DNA from: Chelonoidis abingdonii
Lineage: Eukaryota > Chordata > Testudines > Testudinidae
Assembly: GCF_003597395.2 (NCBI RefSeq)
Contig: NC_133770.1
Location: 198,805,252 to 198,869,251, forward strand
Reading direction: 5' to 3'
Length of the DNA: 64,000 bases
The first letter of the stretch is position 1, and each line of letters starts with the position of its first letter. This document shows, in pieces, positions 1 to 13,445 of the stretch. The translations under genes were made by a program, and so were the position numbers. Below the pieces are notes generated by a model. It had not been told where the DNA came from. It searched no databases and was given only the letters and a program-made list of their open reading frames with translations.

Positions 1-140
1 GGTCCACTATAACCCCTAGATCCCTTTCTGCCATACTCCTTCCTAGACAGTCTCTTCCTATTCTGTATGTGTGAAACTGATTGTTCCTTCCTAAGTGGAG
101 CACTTTTTTGACAAATGTTTCACTTTGAATAGCTATTCTG
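1..140 (-). repeat. CR1 LINE fragment, antisense
   Basis: The phrases GATCCCTTTCTGCCATACTCC and TGATTGTTCCTTCCTAAGTG are the reverse strand of the CR1 coding region just before the 3'UTR. The fragment is cut by the window edge. Confidence 0.8.
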
Positions 141-200
141 GTGTTCCTATTACTCCATGGTTATTCTGAGAAGATGTGAGGTGTGCAAACTGTGGTAAGA

Positions 201-386
201 CTTAAAAAATTTCTAAAACTCCATACCTCAGAATTGGGAGTCTTTTGCCAGCAGTCAAAATTTCTGATTTTCTACATTCTGTTCATAGTGACTTTTATAA
301 AGGCAATAGCCACTGCTAGTTGTTTGATAGTGTTGAAATGCCCATGAATTTAGTGTAGTAATCAATTAATAATGTTTGTCAAATTC
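201..386 (+). repeat. 186-bp direct duplication, copy A
   Basis: It matches 1009-1194 base for base except for about four substitutions and no indels. I do not recognise the unit as a known repeat family. Confidence 0.9.
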
Positions 387-1008
387 AAATTTGTCTTCTA
401 AACTTTGACACACTTTCTCTGGGATTTAATGACCCTGCAGTGTGCGTGATTTAAGAAAACAGTTACATATAGTTATGTGAGTGCTCATCCCAGGGCATCT
501 CTTGTCCTCTGCTTACATTTTTCAATATTTAGATAACTGCTAGTGAGCATTTTTGTTCAACTTTTTCCTGTTATCAAAATATTGCCCTCACTAATTTATT
601 CATTAAATTGCCTATGTTGGCTCAGTTACTGTCAATTTGACTTAGCTCTTTTGGGGATCCTTGCAAAAATCTTTCTGCAAAATGGACTCTCTGTTTCAAT
701 ATGAAATGCAACTAAATTTGGAAGCAGTAATAGATATGTGCCTCATCACATGAATACCTTGTTCCTCAATCTCACTAATGATATTAGCGTGGCTCTGCCT
801 ACTAACCTGTTGAAGTATCCACTAAATGTAATTCTTTCAACTTCAGTACTACATTTGAGTTCCCATGGTACTAAAGACAAAGACCCAAATCATATCCACA
901 GAAACTTTTACATGGACTTCGGTAGCACCAGGATTTGCCCCAAACCATTTTTAAACAAACTTTTAAATGGCTGGTAGGAGATTTTGATCTATATATACTT
1001 ATATATAT

Positions 1009-1194
1009 CTTAAAAAATTTCTAAAACTCCACACCTCAGAATTGGGAGTCTTTTGCCAGCAGTCAAAATTTCTGATTTTCTACATTCTGTTCATAGTGAC
1101 TTTTATAAAGGCAATAACCACTGCTAGTTGTTTAATAGTGTTGAAATGCCCATGAATTTAGTGTAGTAGTCAATTAATAATGTTTGTCAAATTC
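1009..1194 (+). repeat. 186-bp direct duplication, copy B
   Basis: This is the second copy, starting 808 bp after copy A. The 622 bp between them are unlike the unit. Confidence 0.9.
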
Positions 1195-1509
1195 ATTGTC
1201 AATACCATTACCATAGTATATGAGCACCTAACAATCTTTAATATATTTAATCACATAACTCCTCTGTGAGGGTGGAAGTATGATTTATCCTTCCTCTTGC
1301 CAAGCCTATTCTCTCTATAAATATATCCAACTATAAGTTACTGAGACATACTCAAACTTAATATATATTAACAGCAGGAGGTTAAGGTTGGGAGTACATC
1401 TCAGTAATTTGAGGGTAAAAAAAGATACAGGGATGTTACTTCCCAAACACAAGTATTACTAACCAAGAAAATTCAAAGCTTTAAAGTTAAACTCAAAAGA
1501 GAGCCAAAT

Positions 1510-2415
1510 GTAGGCTCATGGACTTTAAGGCCAGAAGGGACCATCATGAGCATCTTGACTGACCTCCTGTACATCACGGTCCACAGAATCACACCCACCC
1601 ACTCCTATAATAGACCCATAACCTCTGGGTGAGCTTCTGAAGTCCTCAAATCTTGATTTTAAAGACTTCAAGTTACAGAGAATCCACTATTTACTCTAAT
1701 TCAAACCAGCATGCAGCCTGTACCCCATGCTGTAGAGGAAGGTGAAAACCTCCAAACCTTCTGTCAATCAGACCCTGGGGTAAAATTCCTTCCTGACCCC
1801 AAATAGGGCAGTCAGTTAGACCCTGAGTTTGTGAGTGAGACTTCTCTGTAGTAACTGAGTCCTCACCATTTAGTGACCTGTCTTTGGCAGTTGGAGATTC
1901 TTGCTACTAATAGTTGCAGATGAACCATATGCCATTTTAGGAAATCATCCTACCATGCCCTCCATAAATTTGTCAAGATCCATCTTGAAACTAGTTAGAA
2001 TTTGTTGACGTCATTACTCCCTTTGGAAGGCTGTTTCAGAACTTCATTCCTCTGGTGGTTAGGAACCTTTGTGTAATTTTAAAACCTAAACTTATTGAGG
2101 GCAAGTTTATATCTATTTGTTCTAGTGCCAACATTGGCCCTTAAACAGTTCGTCTCCCTCCTTGGTGTGGTTTAATCTTTTGTGTTTATAGGGAGAATCG
2201 TATCTCCCCTCAGCCTTTGGTGAGGCTAAACAAGCCAAGCTCCTTAAATCACCTCTTGAAAGGTAGGCTCTCCCTTCCTCTGATCATCCTAGTAGCCCTT
2301 CTCTGCACTTGTTCCAGTTTGAATTTATCTTTCTTAACGTGGGAGATGGTAATTGCCCGCAGTATTCCAGATGAAGTCTCACCAGTGCTGTGTATGTTGA
2401 GTATGGAAATGTATA
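1510..2415 (-). repeat. CR1-like LINE 3' region, antisense
   Basis: It opens with GGCCAGAAGGGACCATCATG, the usual antisense start of turtle CR1 3' ends, and runs through CTCTGCACTTGTTCCAGTTT to the phrase CAGATGAAGTCTCACCAG. It is decayed and has no open frame. Confidence 0.75.
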
Positions 2416-2881
2416 GTTAAGGGATCCAGACAGCCTTAAGTTTGTCGTGCTATGGTGCCATTAAACAAACATATGTTTCTGATGACTATGTTTCAGTATT
2501 TGTGGTCCCAAACTAAGTTCAATTAAGTTTTAAGAATTCGTCCCTCCCCTCCTCCGACCCTAGTTCCAATTATCCAGACATAGCTCTCTCAAATCCTCGT
2601 GTAACTAGCAAGATCTACCTGTTAATATGACAGCAGCATTTCACTGCATTTTCATGCAAGGTTCAAGTACCAAATATCAGGATGACACTACAGATGTCAC
2701 CTCAGTACAGTGTCCTAGAGTCTGCCATCCTTTTATAGTATGTCTTCCTAATGCCAGGCAATGTCATTCCCCCTGGTTTTTTTTTTGTTTTTTTTTTCAG
2801 TATTTATTGGCTCTAGGTGTCTCTGAAATTAATTTTGTTGGATCATTTTTTGTTCCTGTAAATATCTGAAGATCTTTTTAA

Positions 2882-3043
2882 CATGCTGGTGGACTCTCCT
2901 TCCTTAGAGGTTTTTAAGGTCAGGCTTGACAAAGCCCTGGCTAGGATGATTTATTTGGGAATCGGTCCTGCTTTGAGCAGGGGGTTGGACTAGATGACCT
3001 CCGGAAGTCCCTTCCAATCCGGATGTTCTATGATTCTATGATT
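2882..3043 (+). repeat. CR1 LINE 3' end, sense, with terminal ATTCTATG repeats
   Basis: GGGGTTGGACTAGATGACCT and CTTCCAATCC lead into TTCTATGATTCTATGATT, the 8-bp repeat typical of CR1 3' termini. The copy is severely 5'-truncated (about 160 bp), as is usual for CR1. Confidence 0.9.
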
Positions 3044-6000
3044 TGCTGAATAAGACAAGTGACTAAATTAAGGCCCAAATTCTGAAAATTTGTTTTTGTC
3101 TCTGTTCAAGAAATGGTAGCCAAGTTCTCAGTTTCCATCAGATAATTTGTTTTATGGCTTCATTCAAATCACATGGATTAATACATATCCATACTATATT
3201 TGCCTTTTCATTCACAACCATACGTTAACACAGTCTTGTTCTATTAATCATTCAATCCCCAGCTTTTCCATATTCTCATGTTGAGTTCATTCTGTGTATA
3301 AGAGAGCAAACTGAATTTTCTTGGTGAATGAATCACCAGAGTTACGTGAAGACAGACAAATCAGTGCTATTCTTCTAGAAATCCTAGCCTTTGAAAAGAT
3401 CTCAGATTTGTCTCTGCTCTCTACATGCAAATAGGTGGCATTTACAGCAACTGTTTTTATAACTAAATTCACTGCTAGGCTTAGTTGTTTGTTTTAGTTT
3501 TTGGTTTTTTAATCCTAAGCACAGTTAGTACATCAGCTTTTATTACAGTATTTGTAAAATTAAGCGATACTCGTTACAGCAACAATCTGTATTTATTTAT
3601 TTGCCCGTCTGCTGGAATTTTGTGAACTGAATATAAAATAAGCTTTGCTGTAGACTTTTATATTCTTTCCCTTGCTATGGTATTTCTTGGAATAACATTG
3701 CATTGCCAATTGAGATATTTAAAACTGGAATGGATAAAGAACCTGAGTATATTGAACTGCAAGGAACAACCCTTCATTTAGAAGGAAATGACCTAGATGA
3801 CCTATTATCTATCATTTATTTATTCATAATTTACTACATACTAAGCATAGGTCCTGTGCTCAGCATTGTACAGACATCTAGGAAGACTTCCTTTCTCCAA
3901 TTATTTTTCATCTACATCTTTTATGCTTCTATGGTTGTGTACGTTTGTTTCATTTTTTTATTTGTTTCATTTGAACTTTTTGGTTACAGAACAAATCCCT
4001 GTATTACATACTAGTTATTACACATTCTAAATTTTAAACAAAAATTCAGAGTAGAAATTTAAGTTTTTAAAGGCCAAAAATACAACCAGGTATTTAAAGC
4101 TAGCATCAAAACTGGGACTAGTGATTATTAGATCAGGCATGCAGTTTTCCTCATGCCCTCTTAAAGCCTTCCTCCAGCTTTTCTGTAGCTAGTTCTTCTA
4201 ATTAAAATCATGGTGTAAAAAAACATTGCTGGAGCACTGCAAATTCACTGGATGCAAAGTGCCTTGTGCGGATTTCCAGACAGGCAGGTTGGTCAAATTC
4301 TTCTCTGATGTAAGTGCAAGTCCATTGACAGCAACTGAGTTGGACCTACTTTCAGTCAAGTTGAATTTGGTCCTGTATCTTTTACTGTTGAAATATAACA
4401 GTTTGGCAAAATAATTTAAAAATAATTAATATGTTAATACAATCATGAGTTTCATAAGGTTTCATGAATCATTGTGACAAAGTATAAAACTCACAATGAC
4501 ATGTTCGCTGCTTGTGTGGTGAGTGCAACCCCTTGGCAATAATGGAATGGTTCTCATTTATGCCAGCTTTGAATTTGGCTTGCAGGAAAGCTTTTCTTTA
4601 AAAACAAAAAGAACACAGAGCCCGAAAGGGATGGATGAATGAATAAACTGTTCATCTACAAACTCATTTTATGTGCTTACTTCTCATCAATTGTTGTATG
4701 AGTGGTTCTTCCAATCTGACTGTTAAGTGAATTGACAATTGTATTTGTATAATACATTGCTATAGCTATTAATACAGACCCTTTCATTCAGAATATTCCA
4801 GTGGTATGCAAATAAAGCCTGTAATATAACTGTCAACAGCATTAGTCCTTCCCTTAGAGAGCCATTTAATGTTAAAAATGCATAGCATAATCAATACAAC
4901 AAATATTTTTGCTACTCTTTAAATTGAGAGTGTCAGGCTCTGACTGGATTTAATTATGTGAAATTTGCACTGTTTTCTTGATCATGGTATGCTATTCAAA
5001 GGGAAGGAGTGTCTTGCATATTTGTGCTGGAATTCATTTGTTGGTGAGAATTAAGCTTCAGTGAGATGTAGTGTACAAGCTAAAATATGTACTACACTAG
5101 CAGAAATATTGCAATGTTCAGGTTAATAAGAGTTCTTGCTACCAAACAACTCAGAAAGCCATCCTAAGGGAACGAAATTCCTATAAAAATGCCGAAGATA
5201 TAAGCAATTTACAAAGTGTTCCTGACCGGCATTTTAAAAAGACTGCTTCAGAAGTCATTACACGTTAAAGATTTAGCAAGATTATGTGAATACATTGATA
5301 GTGAAAGACTAGCTCTAAAACTTAGTATGGCCTTGCATTAGCAGTTTTGAATTCTTGGACAAAATTATAAAAATTGTACTTCCAAGGAATCTCAAAGAAC
5401 TAATATTAAAAAAAATAAATCACCCTGGCACATCTATTATTAAAAATCCTTACTAACGTGACAAAAGCAGGCAGTGTAAAATGTGTTATTCTAGTCACAT
5501 AGCAGTCCCCTAGATGATACTGAAAAGCCAGAAGTTGTTGTGTAACAGGACTTACAAACATCATTTGCCAGATGTTATCTAGTAGTTGAAGCTCCAGAGG
5601 CAATGTTATCAGATCTGCTGGTTGCAGTATGTGGGTTAATAAAAGATTGTATGATACTATTACTACTTGGCTATTCCCTCTCCCCCACCCTCTTTCTTTA
5701 CTGTAGTTGTTTTCTGTCCGATACATGAACATTTTAAAAAAGGGAATAGAGGACAATTTTCTGGAAAAGTTTTTGTTCTAGAAGTCATATATAGATTTCA
5801 TTATAGGGATTAGGCAAATTGTTATTACTGATACTGGCCATAAACTTCAATATAAAGTAGTTTTGAAATAAGACATTGTAATTATAATGTATATGAAATG
5901 TGTACTGGGTTGAGGGTGGCTTAGTTGTTTAAATACCAGGTTTGGCTTTTTAGAATCTCTAGATTCGTAGATTCTAACACCATAATAATAATATTTAGCA

Positions 6001-6513
6001 TTAACATAGCTTGCTGTGTGCTTGGTGGATGTATCACAATGATGTTTTATGTATGGATCAAGAGTTTGTGAAGGGCTTTTAAATGTTTTATTTAAAAGTG
6101 AAATTATTATTGTAGTTTTAAATGAGTCTTTTAGATCAAGCTAGGAAAAAATCCTGTTCTTTGACAGCCAAAATCCTGATCTGGTCGAGTGAAATTTAAT
6201 TTATTGCCTTCCCACTGGGTAAGCTGCTGACCTACACTTAAAACTCCTGAGTGCACTGGTGGACTAGAATGTTTGACCTGATAATGAAAATGGATTTCTT
6301 TCCTCAGTTTCTTTGTAAACACTACCAAATAGCAGATAATTTGCTTGTCTAATCCACTACTTTACTAAATATATCTTTTTTTCTGTTCAGCCAGTTAAGG
6401 TCTATATAATATTTGATGAAGAGTACACAAAAATTTATGAATATTGTCATTTGGAAAAAAAATGGCATTGTCTCACAATTGCCATTTTATGGTGTTTGCA
6501 AATGGAACTCTCT

Positions 6514-6600
6514 TTGGGCAAGTCACAGCCCTCCCCTTGCCTCAGTTTCCCCACCTGTTAAATAGGGGTAAAAACACTGACCTTGTAGATAGATCATCCA
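6514..6600 (+). repeat. MIR-type SINE fragment
   Basis: The phrases GGGCAAGTCACAGCCCTCCC and CCTCAGTTTCCCCACCTGTT match the core and downstream part of MIR. This is an ancient CORE-SINE remnant. Confidence 0.75.
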
Positions 6601-6699
6601 TTCTAAGATAATTATAAGTTCTCTCTAGACTACTCCCATGGATTTACAAGTGGCCAAAATGAGCATAAGTGCAATCAACTCCTAAAATCTTGGATGTCT

Positions 6700-7705
6700 G
6701 ATCATAAGAACAGCCATACTGAGTCAGAACAAAAGTCCATCTAGTGCAGTATCCTGTCTTCTGATGTTTGCCAATGCCAGGTGCTTCAGAGGGAATAATC
6801 AGAACAGGGCAATTATCAAGTGATCCATCCCATGTCACCCATTCCCAGCTTCCGGCAAAGAGAGACTAGGGACACAATCCCTAATAGCCATTGATGGCCC
6901 TATCCTCCATGAACAATTCCTAGTTCTTTTTTGAACGCTGTTATAATTTTGGCTTTCACAACATCCTCTGGCAAAGAATTCCACAGATTGACTGCGTGTT
7001 GTGTGAAGAAATACTTCCTTTTATTTGTTTTTCAACCTGTTGCCTATTAATTTCATTTGGTGACCCCTAATTCTTGTGTTCTGAGAAGGATTAAATAAAA
7101 CTTCCTTATTTACTTTCTTCACACAGTCATGATTTTATAGACTTCTATCATATTCTCCCTTAAGCATCTCTTTTCCAAGCTGAAAGTCTGAGTCTTATTA
7201 ATCTCTCCTTATATGGAAGTAGTTTCATTCCCCTAATCACTTTTATTGCCCTTTTCTGTACCTTTTCCAATTCCAATATATCTTTTTTTTTTTTTTTAGA
7301 TGGGGCAGCCAGATCTGAGTGCAGTATTGAACATGTGGGTGTACCATGAATTTATATAGAGGCTATATGATATTTTCTATCTTACTATCTATCCTTTCCT
7401 TAATGATTCCCAACATTCTGTTAGCTTTTTTGACTGCAGCTGCACATTGAATGGATGTTTTCACAGAACTATCCACAATGACACCAAGATCTCTTTCTTG
7501 AGTGGTAACCACTAAGTTAGACCCTATTATTTTATTTGTATAATTGGGATTATGTTTTCCAATGTGCGTTACTTTGCATTTTTCAACATTGAATTTCATC
7601 TGCCATTTTGTTGCCCAGTCACCCAGTTTTGAGAGACCTCTTTGTGACTCTTTACAGTCTGCTTTGGACTTAACTATCTTAAGGTGTTCTGTATCACCAA
7701 TAATA
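6700..7705 (-). repeat. CR1 LINE, antisense, reverse transcriptase C-terminus plus 3'UTR
   Basis: The complement of 7363-7599 still reads KFNVEKCKVTHIGKHNPNY, then QERDLGVIVDSSVKTS and QCAAAVKKANRMLGIIKE, the conserved C-terminal part of CR1 ORF2. The 3' side is marked by CATAAGAACAGCCATACTGA, the standard antisense CR1 start. The coding part is truncated and cannot be active. Confidence 0.92.
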
Positions 7706-10612
7706 TGTTTTACAAAATTCTGATGAAAAAATCACACTTTTTAAGATCATAATTATTGAGAAGGAGGGGGTTAATGCTACCCTCCCCAAATAGCATTAAT
7801 CTGCTTGGATGTTGTATTTTGTTTTGTATTCTAAAAAGTAAAGTTTGTAAGAAGTATTTGAGCAAATTTAGGATGAATTATACAATCTAGTGGAAGATAA
7901 GAGTTAAAGAGAAATACCTTGTTGTCATGAGCTTGAATGAGGTAAAAATATTTCCAGTGCCATTTGCTCCTCTATTGCGCTGAGCACAGAAGGAAGCTAA
8001 TGAGAGTAAAAAGGAATAAAAATGCCTCAGATGTAGGGCTGGGAAAGGGAAGAGAATGGTGTTCCAGGTCCATAAGAACACTTGTCCAATGTCTCATCTT
8101 AAGCTGTGGCCATCTCTGAAGTGAGCTGTTTCATTTTGATAATTATGAAATATTTTCTTTTGATTATGACCTTTTTTTCTTTTTAACTTATTGATCATGT
8201 AAATTAAGTTTATATTCCAAAGTAAAAAATAATTCTTAACCAAAATACCCCAACTTTTCATTTAGAAAATGTCTAAATGAATTTGTAAACTTTCAATATT
8301 TTTTGGAGTCAATTTGAACTGGACCCTTTCTTGCAAAGAGTTTGTTTTTACAAATTGGCACTTTTTGATGAAACGGCATTTTGTCAAAAAAAATTCCTGT
8401 CAGATCTTTCCCTTTATAGTTTATGGAAACCCTTCTGTGCTCTTTCTCTTGCTGGGACTTTGTAAGCTTTGGGGAGATATGCTAGAGAACTGCTGCTGCA
8501 GGGGCCTCTCAATCACCAAATGATTTAAAGCAGAAATTTATACAGTAGTAAAATGTGTACTGACCAACGACAGGGGGGAGAGCCCAATGAGAGCCTTGGC
8601 ATGGCTTCTGAGAAAGCTGTACTGCCAGGGTACAGCAGGAATAGAAGTGCAGAGGATCTGGGTTTCACTGCAGATGTTTCTGGAGTCTATGAGGATGGGC
8701 TTTTTTCCCTCTGCAAATTCTTCAGTCCACAGCTTTTAAAGCTGCACTTGTAGCTCACTGTCTGGGCTGGCTAAACCTTCCTCCCCCAACCTGCAAAGGG
8801 CACATGTGTTGAGAACTAGAAAGGAGCTCATAGAGTTGAATAACGGTTTGTCTCCTCGACTAAGATATTGTGTTTGGGAGGAGAGAATTTACATCTCAGT
8901 GAAGTAGAATGACAATCCAGAACTCATCAGTGCTGTGCATGGGCAGATTTCTATTCCTGATAGAGAGTAAACCTGCACGGCCTATGATGCTGGTTTGGAG
9001 TATGAAATAACTTTGTTATAAGTGGGTTCTGCTGTGCAGTAGGTACTGTAACCTTTTAAAATCCAACATCATTACACACTGAAATAATTAACGAGTATTT
9101 TCTTACCTATGAATATTTCTTAGAGTGCCTTTGAGTCCAAAAGTCTGCAGGAGTTATAGAGTCTTCACCACCTCTCTTGGTCTTACTTTCAGGAGCAATA
9201 TGTCTTTTTTAATCTACTACGCTGTATATTGTACTGCCGTAAGATGAGGCAAATATACATACCTTTAATGCAAATATTGTGATCAGGGTGGTTCATACAC
9301 ATTTGGGATCCCTTGCAGTGCTATTCAATTGGACCCTTCACTTCAGATCAAATGTTCATTGTGAGCTGCTCTGCAATGCCTCCTAGGTGAGAAGTTGGAG
9401 TGAAAATAAGGGGACATTCAAAGCTGGTGTCTGCATTTGTAGAGACTTAGGGGAATAGTGCATGAGTGTTCCTGTTAAAGTATGGGAGGAAAACTGTGAG
9501 GTGCCCAACTCAAGCTGAGAAGCTAGGTGGAATCTCTCAATTCACCTTGAGGTTCCATTTTTACCACAGAGCTTGTCGTTGGCATGAAACTGCTCTTATT
9601 CCACATGACATAGCACCGGAGCATGACCAGGAAACATCACACTGGCACCTCAGTTTGTCCCTTCTGGGATTGGGTCTCATTACAAGGTCAGCACGAGATT
9701 AGGCAGTGCTATTTGAACCCACCCAGATATTTGTAAATATAAATGGCTATTCTAAACTGTTAAAATGGGTTAATTATATTCATATGTAGCCCTGCAAAGG
9801 AATTAGAGCATTGTGATAAATTTAGGGTTTCTGCTGTTTATAGATTCTCATTAATGTTTTCCAAAGTCTAAATCCTTCCCTGAAAAGCACAGCTGGGAGA
9901 GAGCCTTTTCCTTCCAATAACGTAACCAGGAAGGATCCACTAAACAACCTCAGTAATTTGCCAAGAGGCCGGATGTAACTCATGTGCCAAAGTGAGTCCC
10001 TGTGAATTCAATCTACAGGCTAGGGCAACTGCCCAGCTGTCAGTCCAATTGACCTATGTACTGCGACCAGCAGTATATATTAGACTTTAGCAGAACTCCT
10101 GGGTAAACTGATCCATCTTAGAGAAGCAATGCCTAGCAGCTGCTAGGCAGCCTACCCTGTGCCATCTACCTCTGTACTATAGGATGACTGTTGTGCTGGA
10201 TATGTAGGCATTAATGAACCACTATTCCCACCCCAACCATGCCACTTACCTTAGGGAAGCCTAGAGTTAGTCCCTAAAAAGTGAATGAGCTAAATCCTGA
10301 GCCCTGTTGGTTTTGTGATATTAGAATGGCTGAAGTTATATAACTCAGCCATACTCTATAATGTTTTCCATCCTGAAGGGTTAATGACATTCAGATGTGG
10401 CTGTATAAGGCCTTTCAGGTTGTCCAACACTCTTCCAGGCCAGGTTCAGAGTCCATTATTCCAGGACACCTGACAAGTGGGGTATTATCTTGAGGAGAAC
10501 TCAGTATGTTCAGTGCCTCCCCAGTATTCACATATGTGTGGCTTGCTCCTCTGTTGATTGCCAGTCAGGGAAACAAAATGGGCTGTGTGGGCCCAAGAGT
10601 GATCTTCTGGCT

Positions 10613-10844
10613 CAGACCTGATCTACACCTAAAACTTTAGGTGACTAGCTCCTTCGCTCAGGACTGTGAAAAATGTTCAGGCCCTGCGTAACATAGGATG
10701 ACCAATCCCCACTGTAGACACAGCTACGTCAATGGAAGAATTCTTCCTTTTATCTCCCTACACCTCGCTATGTTCATGGAAAACTCCCTTCTGTCTGTGG
10801 AGGAAGCATCTATGCAGCTGTGCTGCTGTAGTGTAGATGTACAG
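10613..10844 (+). mobile_element. Short nonautonomous DNA transposon (MITE), family A
   Basis: The ends GACCTGATCTACACCT and GTGTAGATGTACAG are imperfect inverted repeats. The interior (CTCAGGACTGTGAAAAATG, GCAGCTGTGCTGCTGTAG) matches the reverse complement of 59360-59590. The family is very common in turtle genomes as I recall it; the superfamily is not certain. Confidence 0.75.
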
Positions 10845-10949
10845 ATCTTTGAAGTAGAACAGAGTATTGGTCTTGTTAAGGCTGATAGATAACACCAATC
10901 AGTAGATCAGAGGATGAAAGGGGACATGGCCCCAAATTTTTGGGCATGG

Positions 10950-11060
10950 GGCCATCTTTCCATGTGTTTGTACAGTGGGTAGCATTAGAGGATCTGATCC
11001 CTGAGTGGGGCCTCTGAGTGTTATGGTAATACAAGTTATTATAATTATTAAATATGTATA
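10950..11060 (+). repeat. L2-like LINE 3' tail
   Basis: TGTTTGTACAGTGGGTAGCA, then CTGAGTGGGGCCTCTGAG and GTAATACAAGTTATTATAAT resemble the 3' end shared by reptile L2 elements. Confidence 0.55.
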
Positions 11061-11984
11061 TCTCCCAAGGGATCCCCAGCCAGGTAATATTTTTGGTCTT
11101 GATTTAATGTTGGGGACCCCAGACTTGGTCCCTCTCTCTTTCCCTCAAGAGCCTTAGGGCATGATCTTACTGCCCCTGCAATCCACTCTGCACTTGGTCC
11201 CCATGGAGTTGATTCAATGGCCTGAGCAGGTCAGCCTAATATATAGCTGCATTTTGGGCTTATGTACCCTTATGGTCAAATAAACAGAGCTGAGGAGTTG
11301 GCTACAGGAAATATTTTTTTTCATACCATTTAAATTTTTCATTTAGAAACATCAATATCAAAGGACCAAGAATAAAAAAAAACACCACCACCACCCTATT
11401 GTATATGACTGAATGCTGCCTGATGCAGTCTGTACAATCCCATTGAAGTAAGTGGAGTTGTACAAGATGTTCATCAGGGCACAATGCAATTCAGTTTTAG
11501 ATGATGAAAGTGGGTCAAGATCAAGAAAGGTGAGACAAGGAAATCAAACTGAGGCCAACAATTTTGTTTTCAAAGTTTAAAAGCTCCTTTTTAAATTGAA
11601 AGTTGGAGCTGACAATTTCATAAGAAATATGATGAAATAAATATATTAAAGCATTGCTTCAGTCTTTTTAAAATAACAGTTTCATATTTGTCATTCACAA
11701 GTAATGGGCTGTTTTTCTGTTAATGAAGCTTAATTTGTCACATAACATAAAAATCATTTTAACTGTCACAGGACTTTGCGGCATTCAGTATGCTTCCCAT
11801 AAACAAAGAGAATCTTTTTACTCTCTCTTCAATGACACTTTTTGGGGTGTTTGTAGTAAGAGAATATTAAGATATCCATGTGAAAGTGCCGAGAGTGTGT
11901 CTCTTTCCTTTAGCAAGCTACATCCACTAGGACAGCATACAATGGGGTCTTAGACATGGTACCCAGAAAACAAAGATTAAACAC

Positions 11985-13445
11985 CAGCTGGTAGAATGTT
12001 TTTCCTAATAGCTAACCTAAATCTCTCTTGCTACAGATTAAGCCCATTACTTCTTGTCCTACCATCAGTGGACGTGGAGAACAGATGATCTCAGTCCTCT
12101 TTATAGAAGCCCTTAACATATTTGAAGAGTGTTACCAGGTCTTCCCTCCTCAGTCTTCTTTTCTCAAGACTAAACATGCCCCCCGCCTTTTTAAAAAAAA
12201 TCCTTACCTCTTAGGCCAGGTTTTCTAAACCTTTCATCATTTTTGTTGCTCTCCTCTTGACTTTCTCTAATTAGTCCACAACTTTCCTAAATTGTAGCAC
12301 CCAGAATTGGACCACAATACTCCAGCTAAAGCCTCACCAGCGGTGAGCAGAATGGGCCTGTTACATCCTGTGTCTTACATAAGACTCTGCTGTTAATGTA
12401 CCCCAGAATATTTGCCTTTTTTGCAACTGCATCACATTGTTGACTCATGTAATTTATGATCCACTGTAATCCCCAGTTCCTTTTAAGGAGCAATACTTAA
12501 ATAGTACTAATACTAGTTATTCCCCATTTTGTAGATGTGCATTTGATTTTGCCTTCCTAAGTGTAGTACTTTGCACTTGTTTTTATTGAATTTCATTTTG
12601 TTGAATTCAGACCAATGCTCTAATTTGTGAAGGTTGTTTTGAATTCTCACCCTCTGTCTTCCAAAATGCTTGCAGCCACTCCTAGACTGCTGTTGTGTGC
12701 AAATTTTATTTGCATGCTTGTTGCTTCATTATCCAATTTGTTTTAATGAAAATATTGATAAGTGCTGGACCCAGGATTGACCCCTGTGGGACCCCAGTAG
12801 ATATGCCCTCCCAGTTTGACCACAAACCATTGGTAATTACTTTTTTGAGTACAGTTTTTCAATCAGTTTTGCACGCACCTTGTAGTGATTTCATCTAGAT
12901 CACATTTCCCTAGTTTGCTTTTGAGAATGTAATGTAGGACTGTGTCAAAAGTTTTACTAAAATCAAGGTATATCATGTCTGCTGCTTCCCTGCATCCACT
13001 AGGCCAGTAACCTTGTCAAAGAAGAAAGTTAAGTTGGTTTGGCATGAACTGTTCTTGACAATTCCATACCGGCTATTCCTTGTAACTCTGTAAAAGTAGC
13101 AAAGAGTCCTGTGGCACCTTATAGACTAACAGACATATTGGAGCATGAGCTTTCGTGGGTGAATACCCACTTGGTTGGAGGCATGTCATATAACTATTAT
13201 CCTCAAGGTGCTCACAAATTGTTTGTTTGTTTTTAATAATTTGTTCCAGTATCTTTCCAAGTATCAATGTAGGCTGACTGTTCTATAATTCCCCAGATGC
13301 TCTTTGTTCCCCATTTTAAAGATAGGTATTATATTTGCCATTCTTGAGTCCTCTGAGACCTCACCTGTCCCCCATGAGTTCTCAAAGTCAACTGCCAATG
13401 GTTCTGAGATTGCTTCAGGTAATTCCACAAGTACTCTAGGATGAA
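11985..13445 (-). repeat. CR1 LINE, antisense, about 1.4 kb, interrupted by a small insertion
   Basis: It reads backward from the 3'UTR (GATTAAGCCCATTACTTCTT) through the CR1 coding region. The complement of 13264-13440 still gives EDSRMANIIPIFKMGNKE and HLGNYRTVSL, and further on GKILEQIIKNK, which are conserved reverse-transcriptase motifs. It is interrupted at 13091-13189 by a different repeat. It is the longest clean CR1 in the window but is 5'-truncated. Confidence 0.93.
13091..13189 (+). mobile_element. Short interspersed repeat inserted in a CR1
   Basis: GCAAAGAGTCCTGTGGCACC, TTATAGACTAACAGAC and GAGCTTTCGTGGGTGAATAC form a well-known abundant reptile repeat whose class I cannot name with confidence. 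CR1 sequence resumes on both sides, with a short likely target duplication (TAACT) at each edge. Confidence 0.75.

Noticed and set aside
3703..4014. 103-codon open frame
   Set aside because: It is AT-rich with hydrophobic low-complexity runs, no motif, no splice context and no repeat identity that would support coding.
7363..7599. Minus-strand gene encoding a 78-residue protein
   Set aside because: It is the C-terminal scrap of CR1 reverse transcriptase, so it is listed as part of the LINE.
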